Assembly (NCBI GenBank): GCA_030601885.1 | Contig: JAUWAU010000009.1 | Coordinates: 151,173 to 215,172 of the forward strand | DNA length: 64,000 bases | Source: Armatimonadota bacterium | GTDB taxonomy: Bacteria > Armatimonadota > Zipacnadia > JAUWAU01 | Reading direction: 5' to 3' | In this document: in pieces, positions 18,870-28,100 of the stretch | Position numbering within the stretch: position 1 is the stretch's first letter | Layout of the letters: each line of letters begins with the position of its first letter | Notes under the pieces: generated by a model | Databases searched by the model: none | What the model was told of the DNA's origin: nothing | Seen by the model: the letters and a program-made list of their open reading frames with translations, nothing else | Position numbers and translations under genes: made by a program

Positions 18870-20581
18870 GCCAACTCCTTTGAAACTATGAGCATGCCCC
18901 AGGGGTTCAGGGCGGGGACTTGCACGATGGTAAATTCGCCCTCAGCCGTGCTCTCTACCTCAACTGATTCTGAAAGAGATGCATAGGCCTGCGCTTGCCA
19001 TGCGCCGCGCCGTTGGCCTTTCTCACGCATTCTCTCTGCGCGAGAGTCCGCTTTCTGGTGTGTCGCCTTGTCGTAGTTAGGCGGGATGAGCAGCTCTACC
19101 GAAAGCGCCGCGCCCCCGAAAAAGCTCGCGGTGCGCAGCTTCAGCGCGAAGGACTTGGGTTCGCCCCGCATCCAGCGCTCGTTCCGCTTCTCGCTTTTCC
19201 TTCGCCCCCAATCGACCAGATGGATGACTACCGGCGCCTCTGCGTCGCCGGGCCGGGCGCGGACGAAGGCATACACTCCCCCGCTGCCGTCTTCGATGAT
19301 CGCCGGTGGCCTGGCGCCGAAGCGTTCGTCCACAATCCCGGGACCGATGGCGGCGGCATCCTCGTAGCCGTCCAGGTATCGTGCGTTGGCGCGGACAAAG
19401 CCGTACAGGTCGGCGTACTCTTCCGGCCTGCCGAAATAGCGCCCCATTTCACCGGGCATCGCCACATCCCACGGCACGCTGGTATGGCCGCCACAGGCAT
19501 AGGTGGTGGCGATGACCTTTCGCGTCAACCGCCTGTACACGTCGGGATCCATGGGCTCCTCTGGTTTGGGGGCACTCACGGTCTGGGCCTTGCCCAGCTC
19601 CCTGGCCGCCACCATCCGCGCCCAAAGGTGTTCCGGATGCGCCGTCTTCGTCATCAGCTCCGAGTAGCCGAAATCGAACGGCAGGAAGTGATGGTCCCAG
19701 CTCTGGCCGGAGCCGTTGTTGCAGGAGTACGGCACGTGCCGGCCGGCGTACTCATTCATCCACTCACGCATTTCCCGGTGAAACCGTTCGGTGGAGCTCT
19801 CCTGGAATTGCATGAACATCTCGTGGAGGTCGGCGGGCACGCCCTTGTATGGTTTTCCTTTGCCCAAATGCTCGCCGCCGCCAACGGAGAGAACATACTC
19901 GCGGAAGCTGAAGGTGTCTATCTCGGTGATGTTCCATTCTTTCAGTTGCGCAGCGTCCGCCCTGGTCTTCAGGAAATCACGAAACCCCGCCACGCAGTAG
20001 TCGCAATAGCATCCACCGTGCGTGACGGCGCCGTATCCGGCCCCGGCGTGTTGAATGCCGTCTGCTCCGGCGTCGAGGTTCTTCTTGACGTGGGGCTTCC
20101 AGACCCTCTCCCGCCAGTCCGGCTTGTTGGGGCAGCCGAAGACTCGCGGCACAGCCTTGTGCGCGAGCCACGGCGTTATCAGTCGCTCTCCCTTGGGGCT
20201 CTCCGCACGGCCGATGAGATACGTCTCGCCGTTTGGATCGGTTTGATCGTTCGCACCGACATTCAGGCTTATATACGAGAGGCCTTCCTCGTGAATGCGC
20301 CTGACGAAGGCGGCATCGTGGGTATTGACCCAGTCGAGGCGGGTGGCGTGGAATGCCCTGGCTGCCTCGAACGTGTCGTAAGGATCGCCGGCTTTTCTGG
20401 GATGGGGAGTGCGGCTGGAGACAGATACGTCGCTGTACTTCGGCGCGCCGGGGGGCAGAACGCGTGGCTCCGCCACCTCTGAGACCCGCGTCGGTCCGTC
20501 GCCGCCGGCCCGGATCACTCCCAGAGCCACTGCGACGGCGCCGATGGCGAGGACTTCGAGTCCTTTTAGGCGTGCCTTCAT
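18839..20581 (-). CDS. Exported GH-like TIM-barrel protein with CYCDYC motif
   Basis: A 580-residue protein with an N-terminal hydrophobic leader (about residues 8-26). The remainder looks like a TIM-barrel hydrolase: strand-end motifs DWVNTHDAAF, LSYISLNVG, GADGIQHAGAG, then GGCYCDYCVAGFRDFL (two Cys pairs, similar to the motif in the 4954 gene), VPYSCNNG and TSVPWDVAMPG. The C-terminal 100 residues are beta-rich. The function is unassigned, probably glycan-active. It is the last gene of a five-gene minus operon, 46 bases after the PhoD gene. The ATG at 20581 is chosen because the leader starts there; in-frame upstream codons overlap the previous gene. The final nine residues derive from a dispersed repeat. 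Confidence 0.7.
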   Translation of the reverse strand: MKARLKGLEVLAIGAVAVALGVIRAGGDGPTRVSEVAEPRVLPPGAPKYSDVSVSSRTPHPRKAGDPYDTFEAARAFHATRLDWVNTHDAAFVRRIHEEGLSYISLNVGANDQTDPNGETYLIGRAESPKGERLITPWLAHKAVPRVFGCPNKPDWRERVWKPHVKKNLDAGADGIQHAGAGYGAVTHGGCYCDYCVAGFRDFLKTRADAAQLKEWNITEIDTFSFREYVLSVGGGEHLGKGKPYKGVPADLHEMFMQFQESSTERFHREMREWMNEYAGRHVPYSCNNGSGQSWDHHFLPFDFGYSELMTKTAHPEHLWARMVAARELGKAQTVSAPKPEEPMDPDVYRRLTRKVIATTYACGGHTSVPWDVAMPGEMGRYFGRPEEYADLYGFVRANARYLDGYEDAAAIGPGIVDERFGARPPAIIEDGSGGVYAFVRARPGDAEAPVVIHLVDWGRRKSEKRNERWMRGEPKSFALKLRTASFFGGAALSVELLIPPNYDKATHQKADSRAERMREKGQRRGAWQAQAYASLSESVEVESTAEGEFTIVQVPALNPWGMLIVSKELAMARWDTRKQ

Positions 20582-20627
20582 GGCCTGCTGCCGTGGAACT
20601 GCGTATCTCCGCGGGCCGCCCCACGTT

Positions 20628-22424
20628 TCAGCGCGGCGCCATATCGAGCAGCGATATCCCCTCCGCATACGCCAGCCTCCCCGTCAGTGCCTCGCGAAAC
20701 TGCACCACCACTTGAGGCGCCTCATAGGCCAGCCACACGGTCTTCCCGTCCTCGTCCCTGAATCGCGCAACGTTGTTCACTGTGACGATCCCGTAGTAGT
20801 TCTCCGGCTCGATCTCGGCGGGCTCACTCGGATCAGCCGACGCCCACTTGATCTTCACCTTGCGCCCGCCGGTCTCATAGATGCCGGTGAACGGCGGGTC
20901 GCCTGCCTTCTCCAGAGAGTGACTGTCCGACGTCAGCGGCCCGCACATGAACTCCCACACGTTGTCGGTAATCTGAATCGCGAAGGTGCAATGCAGGTCC
21001 CCGGTCAGGATGATCACAGGCTTCTTCAGCGAATCGAACAGCCCTATGAGTTGCCGCCTCTCGTGCAGCGCTCCCGGGAATCCATCCTCCTTGCCCCTCC
21101 CTTGCCTCGCAAGTTCCTCTCGCCTTGCCCTCGGCTGCGTATGCTTCACCGTCCAGTTCACGCTCGACACGATGAACACGAAATCGGCATCCGTGTTGCG
21201 CACGCCGTCCATCAGCCACTGCATCTGCGCCTCGCCCAGGATGAACTGCTCCGGGTCGTCGTCCTTACTGGGGTCGTACAGCGTCCGCTCGCCGCGGCAG
21301 TCGAGCGCGAAGAAGTGACAGTTCCCCAGCGTCCAGTCGAAGTAGTGGTGCGTGCCGATGCTGTAGCTGAAGCCCTCCTCATCGTGCTGGAAGGGCGGTT
21401 GCACGCGCAGCCGGCGCTTGTCGACGGCCTCCTCCACCGCGTACACGCCGCAGTTCTTGGCGCCGATGTGCACGTGCACCGTGGAGGTGCACCGCGGCCT
21501 CAAATCGCGGAAGTCCGCCTTCGGATCGTACAGGATGTTCGTGTTCTGCCGCGCGCTGCCGGTCCCGTACCGGATCGGCTGGAAGTGCGGCCGGTCGTAG
21601 TCCGCCCACCCCGCATACTCGTGCCAGGCCCTCAGCCCGATGTCGCGGTAGACCCCGTGCGCGTTGGGCGGGTTGCCCACACCGCGCCTCAGGCCCACGT
21701 GGCCCGCGCCGGTCTCGCCGCTGATCTCATGATCGTCGAACGTGAACAGCATCGGCATGTTGCGGAAGAATCGGGCCATCGTCGGCTTGACGTCCAGGTA
21801 GTGTTTGTAATCCGCTCGGAACAGATCGAGCCCATGCGGCGCCGTGGTCCGAGTCCGGTTGTGCTCGTAGATATAGTCTCCGTTCATCACGAAGAACATG
21901 AGGTCGTCGCCGTGCCGCTCCTGAATCGTCCGGTACACCGGCAGCTCCGGCTCGTCCGGGAAGCTGCGGTTGCCGAACCCGACGCCGAAGGTGATGTTGA
22001 ACAGTCCCATGGGGTTGCAGTCGGCGTTCACATAGGCGGACGGCTCTGGCAGCGTTCTGAACGAGGCGAACCCGGCCTCTGATTCCTCATCCGTCTTGAT
22101 CAGCCTCTCCCCGACAACCACGCCACAGTAGTATCGCGTATCGGGTTCCAGCCCCGTGATGTCCACGAAGCCGGTGTTGTCGCGGTCGCCTGCTGTCCGC
22201 CCCTCGACTGCTTGACTCGCCGTGGACAAGGGCAACTCAGTACCGCAGACGATCTTGAAGCCCGTCTGCTCACTCGTTCGTATCCACACGCGCATGCTTG
22301 TCGCCGTCGGTCTGCCCACTATGGGGCCGTGGGTTATGACGCGATCCGCGGCAGCGGGACGGGCGGCGATTCGGCCCCCCAGCAACACGACGGCCACCAG
22401 CGACAGCGCCCTCATTGCGTTCAT
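20628..22424 (-). CDS. phoD: PhoD-like metallophosphatase (alkaline phosphatase D family)
   Basis: A 598-residue exported phosphatase. The signal peptide (MNAMRALSLVAVVLLGGRIA) precedes the N-terminal PhoD sandwich (HGPIVGRPTATSMRVWIRTS, about residues 30-130). The metallophosphatase domain shows VMNGDYIYEH, TFDDHEISGETGAGH, FIVSSVNWTVKHTQ and ILTGDLHCTFA, which together give the Asp/Asn/His metal ligands. PhoD enzymes release phosphate from mono- and diesters, including teichoic-acid and phospholipid substrates. The ATG at 22424 has GGAGGGG nine bases upstream; the longer frame to 22523 crosses a dispersed repeat and was rejected. It lies in the operon with sulfatase, sialidase-like and amidohydrolase genes. 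Confidence 0.85.
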   Translation of the reverse strand: MNAMRALSLVAVVLLGGRIAARPAAADRVITHGPIVGRPTATSMRVWIRTSEQTGFKIVCGTELPLSTASQAVEGRTAGDRDNTGFVDITGLEPDTRYYCGVVVGERLIKTDEESEAGFASFRTLPEPSAYVNADCNPMGLFNITFGVGFGNRSFPDEPELPVYRTIQERHGDDLMFFVMNGDYIYEHNRTRTTAPHGLDLFRADYKHYLDVKPTMARFFRNMPMLFTFDDHEISGETGAGHVGLRRGVGNPPNAHGVYRDIGLRAWHEYAGWADYDRPHFQPIRYGTGSARQNTNILYDPKADFRDLRPRCTSTVHVHIGAKNCGVYAVEEAVDKRRLRVQPPFQHDEEGFSYSIGTHHYFDWTLGNCHFFALDCRGERTLYDPSKDDDPEQFILGEAQMQWLMDGVRNTDADFVFIVSSVNWTVKHTQPRARREELARQGRGKEDGFPGALHERRQLIGLFDSLKKPVIILTGDLHCTFAIQITDNVWEFMCGPLTSDSHSLEKAGDPPFTGIYETGGRKVKIKWASADPSEPAEIEPENYYGIVTVNNVARFRDEDGKTVWLAYEAPQVVVQFREALTGRLAYAEGISLLDMAPR

Positions 22425-22449
22425 CCCTATTGGCCCCTCCGGCTGATCT

Positions 22450-22476
22450 GTCATCCTGAGCGCAGCGAAGGATCTC
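22450..22476 (+). repeat. Short dispersed repeat of the TCATCCTGAGCGnAGCGAAGGATCT type
   Basis: GTCATCCTGAGCGCAGCGAA with the following GGATCTC lies between the sulfatase and PhoD genes. A diverged copy in the opposite orientation is at 34677-34703. Sequences of this type occur repeatedly between genes in many unrelated bacterial genomes. Confidence 0.55.
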
Positions 22477-22532
22477 ACCTCAGCCGACCCTCCGCTCGCC
22501 GCCTTCCCCGGTGCAACTCTCACAACGTACGT

Positions 22533-23894
22533 CTACATTGACGTCCGCACCCTCTGCAGCCTCTGCTCTTCCTTAATGTGCGTGTACTGCGTGAGCCGAA
22601 TCCTATGCGACAGCAGCCGCTGCACCAGATCCAGCGTCACATGCTCGTAGCCCGCCACACCCGCGCGGTTCCGCTGCTCCTGCGGATCGACGGCGAGGTT
22701 GAACAGGTACTGCGCCCCGCCCTGTTCAGGATCAAACACCAGCTTCCAGTTGCCGGTGCGGATCATGGCGCACGTGGCCAGTTCGGCATACACGGCGTCG
22801 CGACTTGGGCCTGGCTCCGCGCGCAGCATGCTCAGAATGTCCCGCCCAACCCGGCGCCGGTCCGGCTGTGGTTCGATGCCCGCAAGCCGGAGCACAGTCG
22901 GATACAGGTCGAGATGCGACACGAGCATCTTACTGACGCGCGGCCCGTTCATGCGCTCCTGGCTGGGCACGCCCGGCCCGCACATGAGCAGCGGCACGCC
23001 CACGCTCTGCTCGTAGAAAAAGCGCTTGTCCCAGATGCCGTAGTCGCCCAGGTTGTCGCCGTGGTCTGAGGTGAAGATTAACACCGTGTCGTCGAACATG
23101 CCTCCTTTTTCCAGCGCCTCCACGAGACGGCCGACGTACCGGTCGATGAGGGCGCACTTGTCCATGTAATGGGCGCGCCGCTTCCGCGTACGCGGATCAT
23201 CCGGCACACCGATGGCTGCCGGCATCGCCTCGGGATCATGCTGCAGCTCCCCTGGGTGCCACAAGGGCGGATGCGGACCGATGAACGAGAGATTCAGGTA
23301 CAGCGGCGCGTCCTCGCTGTACTCCTCGATGAACCGGATGCCGCTCAAGCCTATGAAGCCGTCGGCGCTCTCGTCCTCCTCGAAGGGGTATCGGAATGGA
23401 TCCGCCGCGCGGTTGCGCAGCGCCTCACGGAACTCGTCCAGACGCCCGATCTCGCGCAGGTAGTGCGTGTACTCGTCGTCGTTGTGGCCCCTTTCGCCGT
23501 CGTCCGCCACCTGGAACACGTGGTCGAAGCCGTAGCGCTTGATCTCCTCATCGTCCTCGGTCACATCCATCCCAATCCCGTAGCGGTCGATGTAATGGTG
23601 CTTGCCGATCATAGCGGTGTAGTACCCCGCCCGCTGCAGGTGGTGCATGAACGTGTCGTCGCGCAGCTCCGGGCCCACCGGATCGCTCTGGTTGCCGCAC
23701 ACTCCCGTCTGCGAGGGGTACATGCCGGTGACGAGAGACACCCGGGCCGGCTGGCAGAGCGGCGCGGCGCAATACGCCTTGGCAAACCGCGTCCCGCCCT
23801 TGGCCAGCCGCATCAGCTTGGGCGTGCTCGGCCCCAACGCGTCCCGGCGGAAGTGGTCGGTCAGGATGAGGATGATGTTTGGCTGAGTGCTCAT
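22533..23894 (-). CDS. Type I (formylglycine) sulfatase
   Basis: A 453-residue enzyme of the alkaline-phosphatase/sulfatase superfamily. The FGly signature C47-Q-P-A-R51 (in PLCQPARVSLVTGMYPSQTG) shows that Cys47 would be matured to formylglycine. NIILILTDHFRRDALG supplies the first metal ligands, and ALIDRYVGRLVEALEKG plus LIFTSDHGDNLGDYG the second metal-site Asp-His. It hydrolyses sulfate esters, most likely on carbohydrates given the neighbours. No signal peptide is present, so it probably acts in the cytoplasm on imported oligosaccharides. No sulfatase-maturing enzyme is in the window. The start lies 59 bases after the amidohydrolase stop, in the same operon. Confidence 0.9.
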   Translation of the reverse strand: MSTQPNIILILTDHFRRDALGPSTPKLMRLAKGGTRFAKAYCAAPLCQPARVSLVTGMYPSQTGVCGNQSDPVGPELRDDTFMHHLQRAGYYTAMIGKHHYIDRYGIGMDVTEDDEEIKRYGFDHVFQVADDGERGHNDDEYTHYLREIGRLDEFREALRNRAADPFRYPFEEDESADGFIGLSGIRFIEEYSEDAPLYLNLSFIGPHPPLWHPGELQHDPEAMPAAIGVPDDPRTRKRRAHYMDKCALIDRYVGRLVEALEKGGMFDDTVLIFTSDHGDNLGDYGIWDKRFFYEQSVGVPLLMCGPGVPSQERMNGPRVSKMLVSHLDLYPTVLRLAGIEPQPDRRRVGRDILSMLRAEPGPSRDAVYAELATCAMIRTGNWKLVFDPEQGGAQYLFNLAVDPQEQRNRAGVAGYEHVTLDLVQRLLSHRIRLTQYTHIKEEQRLQRVRTSM

Positions 23895-23953
23895 CTGCGC
23901 TATAGTCCTCCGGATGCAGTCGCTGCTGGCCGTCCCGCGGGTATGAGAGTTTG

Positions 23954-25174
23954 CTAGCGACGGCCGCCGCGGTCCCGTTCAGGCGGCTGTTCCTCGCGCA
24001 CGCGATAGTATTGCTTGTGGTCCTCGTCCACGGATTCCACGACGCCGTCTTTCATCACGACGTTGATGTTATCGCGATTATGCAGCACGCTGATGTCGGC
24101 GAGAAGGTCGCCATCAACGACGAGCAGGTCCGCCCTCTTCCCCACTTCCAGCGTGCCGAGCTCATCCAGTTTCCCGTAGGCTTCAGCGTTCGTGCGCGTG
24201 GCGGCGACGATGGCCTCCATCGGCGTGAGGCCGCAGTGCACGAGCTCCATCAACTCGACCATCGTCCGCTCGCCGATTCTCCACCACGTGCCCCCGGGAT
24301 AGTCGCAGCCAACGCCGATCTTGACGCCGAGCTCGTGCGCCAGCCGGACGCCATCCCGGTGGATCTGCTGGGCCTGCTGCATCTCCTCCGCCTGCCACGG
24401 CCGATCTGACTGCGCCCAGTTTCGGATGTTCCGGTCACAGGTCACGGTCAGGGTCGGCATGTAGTAGAGGCCCTTTTCCTTGATCCCCTGCACGGCCTCT
24501 TCGTCGATGAACGCGCCATGGTGAATCTGATCGACGCCGGCCTCGATGCAGTAGCTCAGGCCGGGCTGCGTGTGGCAATGCACGGCGACCGGTAGGCCCC
24601 AGGCGTGAGCCTCGTCAACGAGGGCCTGCAGCTCCTCGTACGTGTAGTTGGGGCTGTCGCATCGTTCGTGCTCGGCCCAGAAGCCTCCCGAGGCAGCGGT
24701 CTTGATGAAATCGGCCCCGGCCATGACCATCTCGCGGACGGCCTTGCGGACCTCCCACGGCCCGTCCGCCGTGCGGAACTTCACGTGGCCGTTGGTGCAG
24801 CTCACGACGCAGGCAGCTACAAGGCGTGCACAGCCGCGCACCGACCCATCTTCGATGCCGTCGCGCAGCTCGATGCCCCGCGTATTGGCCGACACGCTGC
24901 AGACAGTCGTGATGCCGGCCTGCAGCGAAAGGCGGAGCACCTTTTGCGCCTGCGGAGTGCCGCCCACGTGGCCGTGGCCCTCGATGATGCCGGGGATGAT
25001 GGTCTTGCCGGTTGCGTCAATGACCTCTGCCCCGCCGGGGATGTCAACCGTGCCTGCCTTGCCCACCGCCTCGATGCACTTGCCGCGAATGGCTACCGCG
25101 CTGTCCACCATCGGCTCCCCACCAGTGCCGTCGATCAACGTCCCGTGGACGACGACTTTGCAGTCGCTCATCAT
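23954..25174 (-). CDS. Amidohydrolase-superfamily enzyme (imidazolonepropionase/prolidase-like)
   Basis: A 406-residue cytosolic metal-dependent hydrolase. The N-terminal beta-sandwich (GTLIDGTGGEPM) leads into the barrel with the metal pair H67-G-H69 (IIEGHGHVGG). A probable carboxylated Lys158 (FIKTAASGG), His199/His201 (AVHCHTQ), His218 (QIHHGAF) and the active-site Asp in GVGCDYPGGT follow, so the ligand set is complete. Relatives hydrolyse cyclic amides, dipeptides or modified amino acids, and the substrate here is unknown. Its ATG overlaps the stop of the sialidase-like gene by four bases, a sign of translational coupling. Confidence 0.85.
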   Translation of the reverse strand: MMSDCKVVVHGTLIDGTGGEPMVDSAVAIRGKCIEAVGKAGTVDIPGGAEVIDATGKTIIPGIIEGHGHVGGTPQAQKVLRLSLQAGITTVCSVSANTRGIELRDGIEDGSVRGCARLVAACVVSCTNGHVKFRTADGPWEVRKAVREMVMAGADFIKTAASGGFWAEHERCDSPNYTYEELQALVDEAHAWGLPVAVHCHTQPGLSYCIEAGVDQIHHGAFIDEEAVQGIKEKGLYYMPTLTVTCDRNIRNWAQSDRPWQAEEMQQAQQIHRDGVRLAHELGVKIGVGCDYPGGTWWRIGERTMVELMELVHCGLTPMEAIVAATRTNAEAYGKLDELGTLEVGKRADLLVVDGDLLADISVLHNRDNINVVMKDGVVESVDEDHKQYYRVREEQPPERDRGGRR

Positions 25175-27120
25175 GGCTTTCTCGCAGAACGGCCATCCGG
25201 ACCGGCTCTGAAGTTGCCGATGGCCTCCGACGTCCGAAGATAGCGGTCGTAGATCCGCAGCGCCTTGATCTCACCCTTGAAGCTCGGCCCGACGCGCAGC
25301 GTCTTGGAGCCGTTCACGTGCCGCAGGTTCGGGCTGAAGCGTCCCCAGCCGAACTGACGGAACTCCCCGCCGTCACACACCTTACCGTCCACCACGAAGC
25401 TGATGACCTTCGGCCCGCCATCCACTATCACGGCGACGTGATGGAGCATGCCAGCCTCCAGCATGCCGGTATCGCAATCCCAACGGTTCTCCGTGCGCCC
25501 GTCGTTGAGCACGATCTCGACTGTCCCACGCGTTGTCGTCTGCAGAGCCAATCCTTGTCCGCCCTCAGTACGGCTGTCGAGCGCCACTTGCCCGGCCTCC
25601 AGCGAATCGAACCGGATCCACATGTCGATGGCAAACCCTCGCCGCAGGTCCTTCGCGCCCAAATTCCCCCGCGCGCTGTCACGCGGGAGAAACGCGGGCA
25701 GTTCGGGCATATCAATCTCTTTCGGTACGGCTCCGCCGTCGTTCGGCAAGCTCAGTAACAGGCCCTTCGTGGTCATCGACGCATTCTCGAACTGCGCCCA
25801 CAAGCCTTCCAGCACCTCGGCATCCACCTCGTGCACGCGCGCGACGTCCTTCTGCGTCTCGATCAGGAAGTATCGCCCGTCCTCCGCCACGAGGTCCGGG
25901 TAGCTCATGCGAATGTATGGATCATCGTCATACAGCACGATCTCCGGCTGCGACCACCGGATGACCTTCCCCTCCGCCGTGTCCACCTCCACGCCGCCGC
26001 ACAGCCACACGGGATTGCGGTCCTCGTAGCCCTTCCCCCCGTGGCTGTGGAACCAGTAGATGTACTTCCCGTTTGGGCACTTCCAGGCGAAGTTCGCCGC
26101 GCGCGGATGCTTCATCAGGCGGCCGTCGGCGTAACGCTTGTACTGGGGCTCGGTCCACGTGTGGCCGCCGTCGCGGCTGTACGCGAAGCACGGATGCCCA
26201 TCCACGGTCCGGTATACGCAATAGAAAGAGCCGTCGCTCAACACCGAGTAGCTCTGCTCTTCCGCGATGGGCCCGCCGCCAGGCGGGGTCCGCAGCCCTG
26301 CATCGCCATCGGGCAGCGTCTCCCAGGTGATCTTCTCGGGATCGCGCTCCGTGAGGATGTCTTCGCTCTTTAGCAACACGCCCTCGGAGCGAGTGAAGAA
26401 GCCCTCACCGACCCCTCCTACCTTATGGAGCGAGCAATATGCCGCACCGTCGTGGATGAATGGCTTGCCCACGTTCCAGAAGTAGCGCACCTTGCCGCCG
26501 TAGGGATTCTCCCGGTCGATCTCCATCTCGCGAACGGGTATGTTGTATCGCTTCCCGGACCATGTGCGGCCATGGTCGTCGCTGTATTTGAAGACGTAAT
26601 AGCCCTGCGAGTCCACGCGCTTGGCCTTGCCGCCCTTGTACGGCGGGTCGTCCGCGAGCACCTCGCGGAGGTTGTCGGTGTTGTGGTTGTAGAAGCAATA
26701 GACCCGCCCGCTGGGCACCTTGAGCAGAACGGCGTACGACGCCTCCGGGCCGTCGGATGGCTCTACATCAGCAAGCTCCGACCACGTCTTTCCCTGGTCG
26801 GTACTGCGCGTGGTCACAACGTGCTGCCCGGCCTGCCCCTCACGGCCCGGCCCGGTGGTGAGCACACACAGCCACGCCCCGTCGTCGGTCTTCACGATGT
26901 ACGGCTGGTCGCTATACTTCTCGCTGGGGATCTCCCACCCGCACCGGATGTTGCGCCAGTCCGGAGGCTTGTCCACTGAGGTTGCACCTCCTGATTCCAT
27001 CGACGCACTCCTCGCATCGATGCCATTGGCCGCGCCGCGCTGCGACGAGAGCGACAACGCTGCCGCTCCCGCTGCCAGCGTGCCCAGGAAAGCCCTCCTG
27101 GGTAATTCTGGGGACACCAT
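25171..27120 (-). CDS. Tat-exported sialidase/BNR-like beta-propeller with C-terminal LamG domain
   Basis: A 649-residue protein. A twin-arginine leader (PRRAFLGTLAAGAAAL, residues 7-22) is followed by a six-bladed sialidase-type propeller (about 50-430) with Asp-box-like turns (STDQGKTWSELAD, YSDDHGRTWSG, YSRDGGHTWTEPQ). A LamG-like sandwich (about 450-640) has DMWIRFDSLEAGQVALDSR, LHHVAVIVDGG and IKALRIYDRYLR. Such proteins bind or trim exposed sugars; sialic-acid activity is not shown. It is the first gene of the operon and overlaps the amidohydrolase start. The only available start lies inside a palindromic repeat at 27104-27198, and the first five codons (MVSPE) come from that repeat. 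No Shine-Dalgarno precedes it, although AGGAGG occurs inside codons 8-9. Confidence 0.78.
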   Translation of the reverse strand: MVSPELPRRAFLGTLAAGAAALSLSSQRGAANGIDARSASMESGGATSVDKPPDWRNIRCGWEIPSEKYSDQPYIVKTDDGAWLCVLTTGPGREGQAGQHVVTTRSTDQGKTWSELADVEPSDGPEASYAVLLKVPSGRVYCFYNHNTDNLREVLADDPPYKGGKAKRVDSQGYYVFKYSDDHGRTWSGKRYNIPVREMEIDRENPYGGKVRYFWNVGKPFIHDGAAYCSLHKVGGVGEGFFTRSEGVLLKSEDILTERDPEKITWETLPDGDAGLRTPPGGGPIAEEQSYSVLSDGSFYCVYRTVDGHPCFAYSRDGGHTWTEPQYKRYADGRLMKHPRAANFAWKCPNGKYIYWFHSHGGKGYEDRNPVWLCGGVEVDTAEGKVIRWSQPEIVLYDDDPYIRMSYPDLVAEDGRYFLIETQKDVARVHEVDAEVLEGLWAQFENASMTTKGLLLSLPNDGGAVPKEIDMPELPAFLPRDSARGNLGAKDLRRGFAIDMWIRFDSLEAGQVALDSRTEGGQGLALQTTTRGTVEIVLNDGRTENRWDCDTGMLEAGMLHHVAVIVDGGPKVISFVVDGKVCDGGEFRQFGWGRFSPNLRHVNGSKTLRVGPSFKGEIKALRIYDRYLRTSEAIGNFRAGPDGRSARKP

Positions 27121-27198
27121 ACTTAATTATTGGAGTCCGGTGCGGTGTGCGTTGAACTTAGGATTGGCCCAATAATTAAGCATGGTGTCCCCAGAATT
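27104..27198. repeat. Palindromic element, copy 1 (95 bp)
   Basis: Imperfect inverted repeat: AATTCTGGGGACACCATACT at the left end and the complementary ATGGTGTCCCCAGAATT at the right, both continuing into TTAATTATTGG-type sequence. The asymmetric centre (GTGCGGTGTGCGTTGAACTT) is shared with copy 2 at 28101-28194. It overlaps the first five codons of the sialidase-like gene and the last codons and stop of the PAP2 gene. The sequence type resembles repeats associated with Y1/REP-type transposases, but no transposase gene is present. Confidence 0.75.
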
Positions 27199-28078
27199 GG
27201 CGACCGGATATGCATTGGCGCCAGACGGGGAACTGCGAGAAGAAGACGGGGAGAAGGTAAGCGGCGGTGAAGCCGATAAGCGCATACGTGAGAGCAGCAG
27301 CCCAGTGGGCGTCGCCCAGCAGGCTCTCCCCGCCCCGCTGCAGCGCGAACAGGACGAGGAGGGCGATGGCGACTTTGAGCACCTGAGTCATCAACGGCGC
27401 CGCGGCTTTGAACCCGCGAGCATCCAGCAGCAAATAGCCAAGCCCAGAGCCGAGCAGCGCGCCAACGGACTGCCGGCACACTTCGTCACGGTAGCCGACG
27501 AGGTACATGAGTCCGGCAACACCGACCACTACGACGGCCCATTGCCCCCCACTCAGCCGCTTGCCGCGGGAATGCCACCACCCGAGCATCGTCAAGTAAA
27601 CGACCACCAAGACAGCACCGATCAGCAGGCCTCCGACGACGTCCACCGGCCAGTGTACCTCGCAGTACAGGCGCGAGAGGCCAATGAGGGCAATGAGGAG
27701 CAGGATCGGGGCTCGCACGCGCCATGACTTCTGGCGAATGGCAATGAGACTCCACACGACCGCCGCGTTCTGCGCGTGACCGCTGGGGAAGGAGTATCCG
27801 GCGGCGCTGGCTTCAGACAGCGGATGAAACGGGTGGTCCTCAATATCAAAGGGACGCTTGGTGTGGAAGGCGATCTTCAGCAGGGCGTTCGAGTACGCGC
27901 TGAGCAGAAACATCAGCATAAGGCGGAACCCAAGGCGGTGACCGACACACAGGTAGATGCCGGTCAGAAGTACCATGTAGGCCTCTGTCGAGCCCAGCCC
28001 TGAGGCGCCGATGAAGGTCGCGTCCGTGAAGGGCGACCGGAAGCGTTCCAGCCAGATCAGGAACTCAGCGCTTGACAT
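27176..28078 (-). CDS. PAP2-superfamily membrane phosphatase
   Basis: A 300-residue integral membrane protein with about six to eight hydrophobic segments and the three PAP2 motifs: K68-x6-R75-P (KIAFHTKRP), P98-S-G-H101 (FPSGHAQN) and S135-R-x5-H142-x3-D146 (SRLYCEVHWPVD). The family removes phosphate from phosphatidate, undecaprenyl pyrophosphate or related lipids. The ATG at 28078 (MSSAEFLIWLERF) with GAGAGGG upstream is preferred over the ATG at 28117, which lies in a repeat element and would add MVSPELSLRGQRA. The final residues QFWGHHA and the TAA are encoded by repeat copy 1. The gene sits exactly between two same-orientation copies of the element, as if carried as a cassette. Confidence 0.82.
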   Translation of the reverse strand: MSSAEFLIWLERFRSPFTDATFIGASGLGSTEAYMVLLTGIYLCVGHRLGFRLMLMFLLSAYSNALLKIAFHTKRPFDIEDHPFHPLSEASAAGYSFPSGHAQNAAVVWSLIAIRQKSWRVRAPILLLIALIGLSRLYCEVHWPVDVVGGLLIGAVLVVVYLTMLGWWHSRGKRLSGGQWAVVVVGVAGLMYLVGYRDEVCRQSVGALLGSGLGYLLLDARGFKAAAPLMTQVLKVAIALLVLFALQRGGESLLGDAHWAAALTYALIGFTAAYLLPVFFSQFPVWRQCISGRQFWGHHA

Positions 28079-28100
28079 GGCTCGTTGCCCTCTCAGGGAC

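Noticed and set aside
27104..27198. Intrinsic terminator reading of the palindromic element
   Set aside because: The same sequence recurs next to PAP2 with a conserved asymmetric centre and in half-copies elsewhere, which fits a repeat element better than a terminator.
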